Made by a program: the position numbers and the translations under genes | Shown: one piece after another, positions 52,324 to 62,705 of the stretch | Layout of the letters: every line of letters begins with the position of its first letter | Position numbering within the stretch: position 1 is the first letter of the stretch | The notes under the pieces: generated by a model | Database searches by the model: none | Seen by the model: the letters and a program-made list of their open reading frames with translations, nothing else | Told to the model about the DNA's origin: nothing | Assembly (NCBI GenBank): GCA_030673965.1 | Contig: JAUTCN010000007.1 | Span: forward strand, 62,001 to 126,000 | Source of the DNA: Fusobacterium sp. JB019 | GTDB lineage: Bacteria; Fusobacteriota; Fusobacteriia; Fusobacteriales; Fusobacteriaceae | DNA: 64,000 bases | Direction: 5' to 3'

Positions 52324-53037
52324 ATTATTAATAGACATAATGATTGAATAGATGTCTCCTTTATAATAATTTATAGAATATTGTATAGGCGTTTCTTTAG
52401 AAAAAGTTAATCTAGTATTTTTTAGAACAGCTTCATTTAAAGATATTTTTAAGTATTTGCTAAGTTCTTCGTCTGAAAGAATAGCTTTAATTTCTTGAGT
52501 TGCTTTAGAAGGTTTATAACCTTTTTTACTTAGTTCTTTATAAATAGAATGAGTAGATAAATCAATATTAAATAAATTTTCACATAATTTTAAAGGAATA
52601 TATGATTTTTCTAAATTGATTATTTGATTATTAGCTAGTCTAATTCTTTCAGTAAACATGACCTTATCTGTTTTAGAAATTTTTAATTTTTCACATAAAA
52701 ACTTATCAGGATTTATAATTTTTTTTAAAATAACTTTACTAGAAGGTATCATATTTTTATTTTTTATTATTTCAGTAAATCCTAAGAGTCCAGGAAAAAA
52801 TTCAACTTTAGAACTGTTAATAAAAGTTCCTTGTCCTCTTTTTCTAGTTAAAAATCCATCTTCAATTAAAAGGTTAATGGCTTTATTCACAGTAACTCGA
52901 CTAATTTTAAATTTTTCTTTTAAATCCCTTTCTGATGGAATTTTATCTCCTTCTTTATATAATCCTTGTTCAATTTCTTTTCTTATTAAATTAGCTAATT
53001 GATAATACAAAGGGAGTGGATTGTTATGGTCTATCAA
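52321..53037 (-). CDS. GntR-family regulator, HutC/NagR (UTRA) type
   Basis: This 238-residue repressor has an N-terminal winged helix (YYQLANLIRKEIEQG, then SERDLKEKFKISRVTVNKAINLL) and a C-terminal UTRA effector domain (about 90-238) that in NagR/DasR binds GlcNAc-6-phosphate or GlcN-6-phosphate. Its frame is open to GTG 53070, but those bases form a perfect operator. TTG 53037 behind GGAGG with 7-base spacing is the real start. It is convergent with the PTS gene. The operator and family point to amino sugar control. Confidence 0.9.
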   Translation of the reverse strand: MIDHNNPLPLYYQLANLIRKEIEQGLYKEGDKIPSERDLKEKFKISRVTVNKAINLLIEDGFLTRKRGQGTFINSSKVEFFPGLLGFTEIIKNKNMIPSSKVILKKIINPDKFLCEKLKISKTDKVMFTERIRLANNQIINLEKSYIPLKLCENLFNIDLSTHSIYKELSKKGYKPSKATQEIKAILSDEELSKYLKISLNEAVLKNTRLTFSKETPIQYSINYYKGDIYSIIMSINN

Positions 53038-53055
53038 AATTATACCTCCTGCATT

Positions 53056-53071
53056 AGTGGTATATACCACT
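53056..53071. promoter_or_regulatory. Perfect GntR/NagR-type operator in the regulator's own leader
   Basis: AGTGGTATATACCACT is a 16-base perfect palindrome. It matches the DasR/NagR consensus AGTGGTCTAGACCACT except for the central four bases. It lies just downstream of the predicted start (about 53074), so the regulator represses itself. Confidence 0.82.
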
Positions 53072-53080
53072 TTTTAATTT

Positions 53081-53109
53081 AGTTTAACATAAACAAATGA
53101 TTTTTTCAA
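53081..53109 (-). promoter_or_regulatory. Promoter of the GntR regulator
   Basis: On the minus strand TTGAAA (53109-53104) and TAAACT (53086-53081) are 17 bases apart. Confidence 0.65.
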
Positions 53110-53148
53110 CAAAAACAATAAAAAAAAATATCTATAAGGAATAAAAAA

Positions 53149-53157
53149 TGTTATAAT
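53149..53157 (+). promoter_or_regulatory. Extended -10 promoter of obg
   Basis: TGTTATAAT is a TG-extended -10 box without a good -35. It is 55 bases before the obg start and likely drives the obg-miaA unit. Confidence 0.6.
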
Positions 53158-53187
53158 ATAGTGAATAAATATGATTATTTTAAATAA

Positions 53188-54498
<1,311 letters not shown>

Positions 54499-54514
54499 AA
54501 ATAAGGAGCGATAA

Positions 54515-55429
54515 ATGATAGGAATAGTTATAGCTGGTCCTACTGGAGTAGGAAAAACAGAGTTGTCTTTAAAAATAGCTAAATTATTACAAGGAGACAT
54601 AATTTCTGCAGATTCAGCCCAAGTATACAAAGGAATGAATGTAGGTACTGCTAAAATAACAGAAGAAGAAAAGCAGGGAATTAAGCATTATATGCTTGAT
54701 ATAGTAGAACCTATTGAAAAATATAGCGTTGGAGATTATCAAAAAGAAGTTGATAAAATTTTAAAAGAAAAAGAAGAAAAAAATGAAGATATAGTATTAA
54801 CTGGAGGAACTGGTCTTTATATAAAATCTATAACTGAAGGGTTAGCTGATTTACCTAAGGCAGATAAAAAATTAAGAGAAGAAATGAAAAAATATTCTGA
54901 TTCAGAACTTTTAGAAAAATTAAAATCATTAGATGAGGAAGCTGCTAATAATATCCATGAAAATAATAGAAAAAGAGTGGAGAGAGCTTTGGAAGTTTGT
55001 ATTTTAACCGGGAATAAATTCTCAGAAATTTCTAAAAAGAATATAAAAAATAATAATTATAAATTTTTAAAGTTATATCTAACAAGAGATAGAAAAAATT
55101 TATACGAAAGAATAAATAAAAGAGTAGACATAATGATGGACCAAGGTCTTTTAGAAGAAGTAAAATCTTTGTATGATAAATACACTGGAGAAATTTTAAA
55201 AAAGATAAATATAATTGGATATAACGAACTTATAGATTATTTAGAAAATAAATTAACTCTAGATGAAGCTGTAAATGCTATTAAAAAAAATTCAAGAAGG
55301 TATGCTAAAAGACAGATAACTTGGTTTAAAAAAGAAGAAGAGTACATATCTATAGATGTTGAAAAATTGTCTGAAGATGAGATAATATCAAAGATTCAAA
55401 AGCTTTATTCATCAAAGATAGACGAATAA
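54515..55429 (+). CDS. miaA: tRNA dimethylallyltransferase MiaA
   Basis: This 304-residue enzyme adds an isopentenyl group to A37 of tRNAs that read U-starting codons. The P-loop is GPTGVGKTELS (residues 8-18), the catalytic Asp is in SADSAQVYKGMNVGTAK, and TGGTGLYIKS and the C-terminal RYAKRQITWFKKE are family signatures. It is co-transcribed with obg. The ATG follows AAGGAG. After it, the intergenic 62 bases hold the palindrome and -10 box of the next operon. Confidence 0.97.
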   Translation: MIGIVIAGPTGVGKTELSLKIAKLLQGDIISADSAQVYKGMNVGTAKITEEEKQGIKHYMLDIVEPIEKYSVGDYQKEVDKILKEKEEKNEDIVLTGGTGLYIKSITEGLADLPKADKKLREEMKKYSDSELLEKLKSLDEEAANNIHENNRKRVERALEVCILTGNKFSEISKKNIKNNNYKFLKLYLTRDRKNLYERINKRVDIMMDQGLLEEVKSLYDKYTGEILKKINIIGYNELIDYLENKLTLDEAVNAIKKNSRRYAKRQITWFKKEEEYISIDVEKLSEDEIISKIQKLYSSKIDE

Positions 55430-55451
55430 TTAACTTGATAAATGTAACTAG

Positions 55452-55478
55452 TTATGATATCATAAAATAGTGTATAAT
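55452..55478 (+). promoter_or_regulatory. Palindrome and -10 box before the lipoprotein/RsbW/RsbV operon
   Basis: TTATGATATCATAA (55452-55465) is a perfect 14-base palindrome. It lies just upstream of TATAAT (55473-55478), where a -35 box should be, and no good -35 is present. This suggests activator or repressor control. Confidence 0.5.
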
Positions 55479-55491
55479 AGGAGTTATAATT

Positions 55492-55878
55492 ATGAAAAAA
55501 GTAGTGTTTTTCCTTGGGTTAGTTTTTTTATTTATATCGTGCTCTAACAATCAAATAAAAGTTGCAGATGAAGATATTAATATTTTCTTTAAACATATAA
55601 AAACTAATATAAAAAAAAATAATATCTCAGCTATAGAAAGTGATTTTAAAAAGAGTATTTACAACAGAAAAACTATTGAAGAATTAAAAAAATATAATTT
55701 TGAAAATATAAAAATTGTTTTTAGTAAGGCTGAAATTCAAGGGAATAATGCAAGAAATATTATAGGTTTAATTTTTTCAGAAGAAGTAATTTATTTGCAT
55801 GGAGAATATAAGCTTACAAAAGGAAAATGGAAAATAGAGAGGGTGGAAAATGGAAGAAAAGGTATTGAAAAAAAATGA
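55492..55878 (+). CDS. Small lipoprotein of unknown function
   Basis: This 128-residue protein has a lipoprotein signal, MKKVVFFLGLVFLFISCSNN, with Cys17 in the lipobox FISC. The mature part looks like a small alpha/beta domain of the NTF2-like kind (DINIFFKHIKTNIKKNNIS, then a strand-rich C-terminal half ending GEYKLTKGKWKIERV), but I cannot name a family. It overlaps the RsbW-like gene by 29 bases, so it is tied to that switch. It may be the envelope sensor or output of the system, which is inference. Its start ATG has GGAG upstream. Confidence 0.8.
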   Translation: MKKVVFFLGLVFLFISCSNNQIKVADEDINIFFKHIKTNIKKNNISAIESDFKKSIYNRKTIEELKKYNFENIKIVFSKAEIQGNNARNIIGLIFSEEVIYLHGEYKLTKGKWKIERVENGRKGIEKK

Positions 55879-56260
55879 GATAAAACTTCTTGTTTCCTCA
55901 GCTTTGGAAAATCTTTCCGTTATTAGATCATTAATAAAAACTTATTTAAATCTTCATAGTATAGAAAAGAGAAATATTATGGAAATTTTAACAATAGTAG
56001 ACGAATTAGCTACCAATGTTGTGGAACATGGTTATCAATATCAGCCAGGAGAACTAATTATAACAGTTGAAAAAGATGGAAATATTGTTAAATTAGTAGT
56101 AGAAGATAATGGTGTAGGTTTTGATGATGAAAAAATCAGCAAAGAAGAAGGCGGAATGGGTCTTAAAATAGCTAAAAAAATGTCTGATAACTTTAAAATT
56201 GAGAAGAAGTCAAATGGAACAAAGTTTAAAGTTGAAAAGAAAATCAAGGAGGGGAAATAA
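55850..56260 (+). CDS. RsbW/SpoIIAB-like anti-sigma-type serine kinase
   Basis: This 136-residue GHKL ATPase has the N box IVDELATNVVEHGY (Glu and Asn for Mg-ATP), G1 box VEDNGVGFD and G2 box GGMGLKIAKKM. Such proteins phosphorylate a STAS partner and in Firmicutes hold a sigma factor. The next gene is the STAS partner, but no sigma factor gene is near, so its target may be another protein. It starts at ATG 55850 inside the lipoprotein gene, behind GAGGGTGG. Confidence 0.88.
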   Translation: MEEKVLKKNEIKLLVSSALENLSVIRSLIKTYLNLHSIEKRNIMEILTIVDELATNVVEHGYQYQPGELIITVEKDGNIVKLVVEDNGVGFDDEKISKEEGGMGLKIAKKMSDNFKIEKKSNGTKFKVEKKIKEGK

Positions 56261-56264
56261 TAGT

Positions 56265-56615
56265 ATGGATGCGAATTTTAATATAGTAGACAGGAAAGAA
56301 GGAGATGTAACTATAATAGAAGTTACAGGAGAATTAGATGCTTTAGTGGCACCAAAATTAAAAGAAAAAATTTCAAAAGAAATGGAAAATGGTGAAAGTA
56401 AATTTATCATAAATTTCAAAGAATTAGTTCATATTAATAGTTTAGCAATGGGGATATTAAGAGGAAAATTAAAATCAGCAAAAGAGATGGGTGGAGATAT
56501 TAAACTTTCAAACTTAAACGATCATATTGCATCTATATTTGAAATGATTGGTTTGGATGAAATATTTGAAATATTTGAAAATGAAAAAGAGGCTTTAGAT
56601 AGCTTTAAAAAATAA
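56265..56615 (+). CDS. RsbV/SpoIIAA-like anti-anti-sigma STAS protein
   Basis: This 116-residue STAS protein pairs with the RsbW-like kinase. The phosphorylation-loop segment reads VHINSLAMGILRGKLK, where S59 fills the position of Ser58 of SpoIIAA, although the surrounding DSSG is NSLA. The upstream open frame starts at 56199, but AAGGAGGGG (56247-56255) and ATG 56265 give the proper family N-terminus. It is four bases after the kinase gene and 16 bases before rny, so all may be read through. Confidence 0.88.
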   Translation: MDANFNIVDRKEGDVTIIEVTGELDALVAPKLKEKISKEMENGESKFIINFKELVHINSLAMGILRGKLKSAKEMGGDIKLSNLNDHIASIFEMIGLDEIFEIFENEKEALDSFKK

Positions 56616-56631
56616 ATAAGGAAGTGAAAAT

Positions 56632-58197
56632 ATGGGTTATATGCTAGGGATAGGGACAGGGATACTAGGATTCGCGATAATTTTTGCAGTAGTATACAAA
56701 AAATCCTCAATAGATAAAAAAATATTAGAATTAAGAGATATGGAAGATGAACAATTAAAAGCTCAAATAAAATCAAAAGAAATATTAAAAAATGCTGAAG
56801 CTGAAGCTAACATCTTAAGAAAAGATGTAGAACTTAAAGCTAAAGAAACAGTTTATCATTTAAAAGAGGAAGCAGATAAAGAGATAAAAATAGCTAAAAA
56901 TGAAATAGCTCAAAAAGAATTAAGATTAACAAAAAAAGAAGAGAATTTAGATAATAAATTAGAAAAAATAGAAGAAAAAACAGTTGTTTTAGAAGATAAA
57001 ACAAAGGAATTAGAAAATAAAAAAGTAGAAATACAAGAATTAATAGAAAAAGAAGAAAATGAATTAGAAAGAATATCTGGTCTTTCAAAAGAAGAAGCAA
57101 AGGAATTATTGATAGTTAAGTTAAAGGATAATTTAGCTCATGAATCTGCAGTAGCAATTAAAGAATACGAAGCGAGATTAAAAGAAACAAAGGATGATAT
57201 TTCTAAAAGAATTCTTTCAACTGTTATAGGAAAGGCAGCATCAGAATATGTTGTTGATTCAACTGTATCAGTAGTAAATCTTCCAAATGATGAGATGAAA
57301 GGAAGAATTATAGGAAGAGAAGGAAGAAATATTAGAACTATTGAAACTTTAACAGGAGTAGATATAATAATTGATGATACTCCAGAAGCAGTTGTACTTT
57401 CAAGTTATGATGGTGTTAAGAGAGAAATTGCCAAGAGAGCAATAGATAAATTAATAGCAGATGGAAGAATACACCCAGGAAAAATAGAAGAACTAGTTAA
57501 TAAATCTAGAAAAGAAATTGAAAAAGATATATTAGAAGCAGGGGAACAAGCTTTAATAGAAGTAGGAGTACAAGGAGTTCATCCTGAAATTGTTAAAGTA
57601 TTAGGAAGATTAAAATATAGAACAAGTTACGGACAAAATGTTTTAGTACATTCAATAGAAGTTGCTAAATTAGCAGCTAACTTAGCAGCTGAATTAGGAG
57701 CAAATACAAAACTAGCTAAAAGAGCAGGTTTATTACATGATATAGGTAAAGTATTGACTCATGAAACAGAATCTTCTCATGCTATTATAGGTGCAGAATT
57801 CTTAAAGAAATTCGGAGAAAAAGAAGCTGTTATAAATGCAGTTAAAGCACATCATAATGAAGTAGAAGCAAAAACAGTAGAGGCAGTTTTAGTTCAAGCT
57901 GGGGATGCCGTTTCAGCATCTAGACCAGGAGCTAGAATGGAAACTTTATCTTCTTATTTAAAAAGACTATCTGATTTAGAAGAAATAGCAAAATCATTTA
58001 AAGGAGTAGAATCATCTTATGCAATTCAAGCTGGTAGAGAGATTAGAATTATAATCAATCCAGATGTTGTAAGTGATGATGAAGCAACTGTTATGGCAAG
58101 AGATATGGCTAAAAAAATAGAAGAAACAATGCAGTATCCAGGACAAATAAAAGTTACTATTTTAAGAGAAACTAGAGCAACAGAATACGCAAAGTAA
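56632..58197 (+). CDS. rny: Ribonuclease Y
   Basis: This 521-residue membrane-anchored endoribonuclease starts mRNA decay. An N-terminal helix (residues 3-23) is followed by a long coiled coil (about 25-190, rich in Glu and Lys), a KH domain (about 205-270, [15 protein letters not shown]), and the HD domain with the metal motif LLHDIGK and a second His in KAHHNE. Length fits the Bacillus enzyme. The ATG follows AAGGAAG. It ends at a terminator before the YmdB-type gene. Confidence 0.97.
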   Translation: MGYMLGIGTGILGFAIIFAVVYKKSSIDKKILELRDMEDEQLKAQIKSKEILKNAEAEANILRKDVELKAKETVYHLKEEADKEIKIAKNEIAQKELRLTKKEENLDNKLEKIEEKTVVLEDKTKELENKKVEIQELIEKEENELERISGLSKEEAKELLIVKLKDNLAHESAVAIKEYEARLKETKDDISKRILSTVIGKAASEYVVDSTVSVVNLPNDEMKGRIIGREGRNIRTIETLTGVDIIIDDTPEAVVLSSYDGVKREIAKRAIDKLIADGRIHPGKIEELVNKSRKEIEKDILEAGEQALIEVGVQGVHPEIVKVLGRLKYRTSYGQNVLVHSIEVAKLAANLAAELGANTKLAKRAGLLHDIGKVLTHETESSHAIIGAEFLKKFGEKEAVINAVKAHHNEVEAKTVEAVLVQAGDAVSASRPGARMETLSSYLKRLSDLEEIAKSFKGVESSYAIQAGREIRIIINPDVVSDDEATVMARDMAKKIEETMQYPGQIKVTILRETRATEYAK

Positions 58198-58207
58198 ATA
58201 AGAAAAA

Positions 58208-58239
58208 AATAGAGAGTATTAAGGTACTCTCTTTTTTTA
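58208..58239 (+). terminator. Terminator of rny
   Basis: AGAGAGTA and TACTCTCT pair around a 6-base loop and are followed by T residues. Confidence 0.87.
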
Positions 58240-58257
58240 TGTAAAAGATTTTAAATT

Positions 58258-58285
58258 TTGATTTTAGTATAAAAAATGTTATAAT
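58258..58285 (+). promoter_or_regulatory. Promoter of the ymdB operon
   Basis: TTGATT (58258-58263) and TATAAT (58280-58285), 16 bases apart, with TG before the -10 giving an extended element. Confidence 0.72.
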
Positions 58286-58327
58286 TATTAGGTATAATAT
58301 AAAATTTTAAAATAGAAAGAAGGAAGT

Positions 58328-59119
58328 ATGAGAGTATTAGTAGTTGGAGATATTGTAGGAAGACCAGGGAGAAAAACATTCGAAGAGTATGTTAAGAAAT
58401 TTAAAGAAAAATATGATTTTATAATAGCCAATGGAGAAAATTCAGCAGCAGGATTTGGAATTACATCAAAAATAGCAGAAGAATTCTATGCTTTAGGAGT
58501 AGATGTTATTACAAGTGGAAACCATATTTGGGATAAAAAAGATATATATACATATTTAGAAGGAAATAATAGATTACTTAGACCATTAAATTATCCAAAA
58601 GGAGTGCCAGGAAAAGGATATACAGTAGTAAAAAGTAAATCAGGAATAAATGTAGGAGTAGTATCTTTACAAGGAAGAGTTTTCATGCCACCTACTGATT
58701 GTCCTTTTACAAGATTTTCAGAAGTAATAGATGAGATAAGAGAAAAATGTAAGATAATTATAGTTGATTTTCATGCAGAGGCAACATCAGAAAAAATAGC
58801 TATGAGTAGATATTTTGATGGTAAAATTTCTGTTTTATATGGGACACATACTCATGTTCAAACAGCAGATGAAAAAATTCTATTAGAGGGAACTGGTTAC
58901 ATATCAGATGTTGGAATGACAGGATCAGATAATGGAGTTATAGGGATGGATGCAAAATCAATCATTCCTAAATTTCTAGAGTGTCTTCCTCAAAGATTTG
59001 AGATAGCTACTGGAAAAGAAAGATTAAATGGATTAGAAATTGAAATAGATGAAGAAACAGGAGAATGTACTAGTATAGAGAGAATAAACATGTCTTTATC
59101 CCAAATAGAAATATTTTAA
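58328..59119 (+). CDS. ymdB: YmdB-family metallophosphoesterase (2',3'-cAMP phosphodiesterase)
   Basis: This 263-residue enzyme belongs to the TIGR00282 group. Metal-binding motifs are VVGDIVGRPGR, ANGENSAAGFG, TSGNHIWDKK and DFHAEATSEK, ending with GTHTHVQTADE and a conserved GMTGSDNGVIG. The Bacillus homologue follows rny and acts in biofilm and 2',3'-cyclic nucleotide turnover. The gene order here is the same, which supports the call. Its own promoter separates it from rny. It starts an operon with prmA, cmk, waaA and trmB, all spaced 2-16 bases apart. Confidence 0.94.
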   Translation: MRVLVVGDIVGRPGRKTFEEYVKKFKEKYDFIIANGENSAAGFGITSKIAEEFYALGVDVITSGNHIWDKKDIYTYLEGNNRLLRPLNYPKGVPGKGYTVVKSKSGINVGVVSLQGRVFMPPTDCPFTRFSEVIDEIREKCKIIIVDFHAEATSEKIAMSRYFDGKISVLYGTHTHVQTADEKILLEGTGYISDVGMTGSDNGVIGMDAKSIIPKFLECLPQRFEIATGKERLNGLEIEIDEETGECTSIERINMSLSQIEIF

Positions 59120-59128
59120 GGAGTTAAA

Positions 59129-60058
59129 ATGAAAGTTGAAGAAATAAAAGTTATTTTTGAAAGTGAAGATATAGAGAAATCTAAAAAAGAAATAGGAGAT
59201 ATATTTTATGATTTTGGAGCAACTGGTCTTAAAATAGAAGAACCTATGACTCATAGAAATGCACTAGATTTTTATAAAAATGAAAAGGATTTTCTTATGG
59301 TGGATCATGCAATTTCGGCATATTTTCCTTTAAATTTTTATGCTGAAAAAAGAAGAAAAGCAATAGTTAATGCTTTTGAAGAAAAATTTTCAGAGAGAGA
59401 AGATATTGTTTATACAATAGATTTTTATGATTATGATGAAGAGGATTATCAAAACAGTTGGAAAAAATATTTCTATACTCAAAAAATAAGTAATAGGTTT
59501 GTTGTAAAACCTACATGGAGAGATTATGAACCTTTAGAAAATGAATTGATAATAGAAATAGATCCTGGGAGAGCTTTTGGAACAGGGACACACCCTACAA
59601 CTTCTTTATGCATAAAGTTGATGGAAGAAAATATAAGTAAAGAGGATAGAGTAATAGATGTAGGAACAGGATCAGGAATTTTAATGGTTGCTGCTGAAAA
59701 ATTAGGAGCAAAGGAAATAATAGGAACAGATATTGATCCTATGGCAGTAGAAGTAGCTAAGGAAAATCTTGAGTTAAATAAGGTTTCTTTAGAAAAAGCT
59801 AAAGCTTATGCAGGGGATTTAATCTCAGTTGTAAAAGAAGATAAATTTGATGTAGTTGTAGCAAATATATTAGCAGATGTATTATTAATATTACTTAAAG
59901 ATATATCTAAGGTTGTTAAAAAAGATGGATTGATAATCTTCTCAGGAATAATAGAAGATAAATTAGAAGAAATGAAAAAAGCTATAGAAGAAGAAGGGTT
60001 AGAAATATTAGAAATAAAAGCAGATAAAGAATGGAGAGCAATTTTAATGAGAGCATAA
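59129..60058 (+). CDS. prmA: Ribosomal protein L11 methyltransferase PrmA
   Basis: This 309-residue SAM-dependent enzyme trimethylates L11. An N-terminal substrate-recognition domain (1-95) and linker precede the catalytic domain, with motif I VIDVGTGSGILMVAAEKLGA and NILADVLLILL containing the conserved Asn. DPGRAFGTGTHPTT (about 147-160) is the family signature. The ATG follows AAGGAG nine bases after ymdB. Confidence 0.96.
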   Translation: MKVEEIKVIFESEDIEKSKKEIGDIFYDFGATGLKIEEPMTHRNALDFYKNEKDFLMVDHAISAYFPLNFYAEKRRKAIVNAFEEKFSEREDIVYTIDFYDYDEEDYQNSWKKYFYTQKISNRFVVKPTWRDYEPLENELIIEIDPGRAFGTGTHPTTSLCIKLMEENISKEDRVIDVGTGSGILMVAAEKLGAKEIIGTDIDPMAVEVAKENLELNKVSLEKAKAYAGDLISVVKEDKFDVVVANILADVLLILLKDISKVVKKDGLIIFSGIIEDKLEEMKKAIEEEGLEILEIKADKEWRAILMRA

Positions 60059-60073
60059 AAGGGAGGAAATGAT

Positions 60074-60736
60074 ATGGGAAATTTTGTAATGGCTATAGAT
60101 GGTCCTGCTGGAAGTGGTAAAAGTACAATTGCTAAACTTTTATCAAAAGAGTTTAATTTAACTTATTTAGATACAGGAGCTATGTATAGAATGGTAGCTT
60201 TATACTTTTTAAACAATAATATAAATTTTGATGATATAGTTAAAATTAAAGAGATATTGCCGTTAATAAAAATAGATATAGTGGATGGAAAATTTATATT
60301 AAATGGAAAAGATGTTTCTTTGGATATAAGGACACCGAGAGTTACAGAAAAAGTATCGTTTGCTGCTAAAATAAAAGAAGTTAGAGAGAAATTAGTAGAT
60401 CTTCAAAGAGAAATTAGTTTTGGTAAAAATGTAGTTTTAGATGGAAGAGATATAGGAACAGTTGTATTTCCTAATGCAGATTTAAAAATATTTTTAATAG
60501 CTTCTCCAGAAGAAAGAGCTAGAAGAAGAGTTAAGGATTATGCAGAAAAAGGAATACAGGAAGATTATGATAAAGTTTTAAAAAGTATAAAAGAAAGAGA
60601 TTATATAGATTCTCATAGAGCTGAAAGTCCTTTGAAAAAAGCAGAAGATGCTATTGAATTAGATTCTAGTTCTATGGAAATAGATGAGACAGTTGAATTT
60701 TTAGGAAAATATATAAAAGAAAAAAAAGGTGAATAA
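60074..60736 (+). CDS. cmk: Cytidylate kinase
   Basis: This 220-residue enzyme phosphorylates CMP and dCMP. The P-loop is IDGPAGSGKSTIAK (residues 8-21), followed by YLDTGAMYRMVAL, the nucleotide-binding DGRDIGTVVFP and the lid RARRRVKDY. Family-specific DRDYIDSHRAESPL-like ERDYIDSHRAESPLKKA is present. It lies between prmA and waaA in a dense operon with GGAGG before ATG 60074. Confidence 0.96.
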   Translation: MGNFVMAIDGPAGSGKSTIAKLLSKEFNLTYLDTGAMYRMVALYFLNNNINFDDIVKIKEILPLIKIDIVDGKFILNGKDVSLDIRTPRVTEKVSFAAKIKEVREKLVDLQREISFGKNVVLDGRDIGTVVFPNADLKIFLIASPEERARRRVKDYAEKGIQEDYDKVLKSIKERDYIDSHRAESPLKKAEDAIELDSSSMEIDETVEFLGKYIKEKKGE

Positions 60737-60738
60737 TA

Positions 60739-61962
60739 ATGATATATAATTTTTTAAGGTTAATTTTATATATACCTTTGATTATAATAAGTTTATTTAG
60801 TAGAAAAAAAAGAAATTTTATAAAAAAAAGAATCTTTCAAGGATTTAGAAATTTAAAAAATGGAAAAGACTATATTTGGATTCATTGTTCTTCAGTAGGG
60901 GAAATAAATTTATCAGATTCTTTAATAAGAAAAATGTTATTAGAAAGAAAAGAAGAAATTTTAATAACAATGTTTACAGATACTGGCTATGCTACAGCTA
61001 AAAAAAAGTATAAAGCTGAAAGTAGAATAAATATTTGTTATTTTCCAATAGATGATTATTTTTTAATAAGAAAAATTTTATCTAAAATAAATGTAAAGTT
61101 ATTAGTTATTGTAGAAACAGAAATTTGGCCAAATTTAATAAAATTAAATTCAAAAAAAGGAAAAGTAATTTTAGTAAACGGTAGAATATCAGATAGAAGT
61201 TATAAGAAATATTTAAAGCTAAGATTTATAACTAAAGCTTTATTAACAGGAAGAATAGATAAATTCTATATGCAAACAGAAATAGATGCAGATAGAATAA
61301 AAAAAATAGGAGCTACTCCTTCTAAAGTTTCTGTAGTAGGAAATTTAAAATTTGATATTGAATTAGAAGATTATTCAAAAAAAGAAAAAGAGGAATTAAA
61401 AAATAAGATAAAGGCAGGAAATAGAAAAATATTTGTTGCAGGAAGCACTAGAACTGGAGAAGATGAGGTATTACTTGAAGTTTTTAAACATTTAGAAAAC
61501 TATCTTTTAGTTTTAGTTCCAAGACATTTAGAGAGAATTCCAAAATTAGAAAAATTAATAGAAGAAAATAAATTTTCGTTTGAAAAATTAAGTGAAATTA
61601 AAGAAAAAAAGGATATATTAATAGTTGATAAAATGGGAATATTAAGAAAATTCTATTCTATTAGTGATGTAGCTTTTGTAGGGGGAACTCTTGTAAATAT
61701 AGGAGGGCATAGTTTACTTGAACCTTTATATTATAGAAAAACTCCTATTTTTGGAAAATATCTTCAAAATGTAAAGGATATATCAAAGGAAATTTTGAAA
61801 AGAAATATAGGATTTAAAGTTGAGACATCTGAAGATATATTAAAAATAATAAAAAAAATAGAAAATCATGAAATTAAGAATGAAGAGATAGAAGATTTCT
61901 TCAATAAAAATAAAAATGTGGCAGATAAAATATTAAAAGAAATAAAAGAATTAATAAATTAA
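60739..61962 (+). CDS. waaA: Kdo transferase WaaA (KdtA)
   Basis: This 407-residue enzyme adds 3-deoxy-D-manno-octulosonic acid to lipid A precursor, proving an LPS-type outer membrane. A single N-terminal membrane anchor (residues 4-20) is followed by two Rossmann-like GT-B domains. Signatures are IHCSSVGEINLS (with the catalytic Glu), VETEIWPNLIKL, FVAGSTRTGEDE and GGTLVNIGGHSLLEP. The start is two bases after cmk with AAAGGTG as ribosome site. Mono- or bifunctional activity cannot be told by eye. Confidence 0.95.
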   Translation: MIYNFLRLILYIPLIIISLFSRKKRNFIKKRIFQGFRNLKNGKDYIWIHCSSVGEINLSDSLIRKMLLERKEEILITMFTDTGYATAKKKYKAESRINICYFPIDDYFLIRKILSKINVKLLVIVETEIWPNLIKLNSKKGKVILVNGRISDRSYKKYLKLRFITKALLTGRIDKFYMQTEIDADRIKKIGATPSKVSVVGNLKFDIELEDYSKKEKEELKNKIKAGNRKIFVAGSTRTGEDEVLLEVFKHLENYLLVLVPRHLERIPKLEKLIEENKFSFEKLSEIKEKKDILIVDKMGILRKFYSISDVAFVGGTLVNIGGHSLLEPLYYRKTPIFGKYLQNVKDISKEILKRNIGFKVETSEDILKIIKKIENHEIKNEEIEDFFNKNKNVADKILKEIKELIN

Positions 61963-61975
61963 AGTTGGAGGAATA

Positions 61976-62674
61976 ATGGGAGAACAAACAAAAAAAGAAT
62001 ACTGGAATCATTTTTTTAAGAGACCTAAAAAAAATTATAACCCTTATATGGAAAGATTAAAAGAATATCCAGAATATATAATGTATGATAGAGAAATAAT
62101 GGATTCATACAAAGGAAAATGGAAAGAATATTTTGGGAATGAAAATCCAATATATATAGAAATAGGATCAGGAAGTGGAAATTTTGCAATAGGTATGTGT
62201 GAGAAATATCCAGAAAGAAATCATATGGCAATAGAACTTAGATTTAAAAGACTTCATTCTTCTGGAAGAAAAGCAAAAAGAAGCAACCTTGAAAATGTTC
62301 TATTTATAAGAAGATATGGAGAAGAAATTCCTGAATTTGTAGGAGAAAATGAAATAACAGGAATGTACATAAATTTCCCAGATCCTTGGGAAGGAAATGA
62401 AAAAAATAGAATTATTCAACTTCCTTTATTTGAAACTTTAGATAAAGTATTAAAAGTAGGAGGAAAATTATTTTTTAAAACAGATCATGATGTTTATTAT
62501 GAAGATGTTCTTGAATTATCAAAAGAATTAAAAAATTATAAAGTTGTGTACAATACTCCAGATTTACATAATAGTGAAAAATCTGAAGATAATATTTTAA
62601 CAGAATTTGAACAATTATTTTTAAATAAATTTCAAAAAAATATTAATTATATAGAAATAGAAAAAATTAAATAA
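61976..62674 (+). CDS. trmB: tRNA (guanine-N7)-methyltransferase TrmB
   Basis: This 232-residue enzyme makes m7G46 in tRNA. Motif I is IYIEIGSGSGNFAIGM, the substrate segment is YINFPDPWEGN (PDPW is the family hallmark), and the C-terminal TEFEQLFLNKF is typical. The extended N-terminus (1-45) is rich in Tyr and Lys, with KKEYWNHFFKRPKKNYNPYM, as in other fusobacteria-like members. The stop codon is part of the following terminator. Confidence 0.94.
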   Translation: MGEQTKKEYWNHFFKRPKKNYNPYMERLKEYPEYIMYDREIMDSYKGKWKEYFGNENPIYIEIGSGSGNFAIGMCEKYPERNHMAIELRFKRLHSSGRKAKRSNLENVLFIRRYGEEIPEFVGENEITGMYINFPDPWEGNEKNRIIQLPLFETLDKVLKVGGKLFFKTDHDVYYEDVLELSKELKNYKVVYNTPDLHNSEKSEDNILTEFEQLFLNKFQKNINYIEIEKIK

Positions 62675-62703
62675 AAAAAGGATGCATAGCATCCTTTTTT
62701 TTT
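62673..62703. terminator. Bidirectional terminator between trmB and superoxide dismutase
   Basis: AAAAAAAGGATGC and GCATCCTTTTTTT pair perfectly over 13 bases with a 3-base loop. Confidence 0.92.
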
Positions 62704-62705
62704 GT

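Noticed and set aside
53038-53070. N-terminal extension of the GntR regulator from GTG 53070
   Set aside because: The bases are the AGTGGTATATACCACT operator and the ribosome site of TTG 53037.
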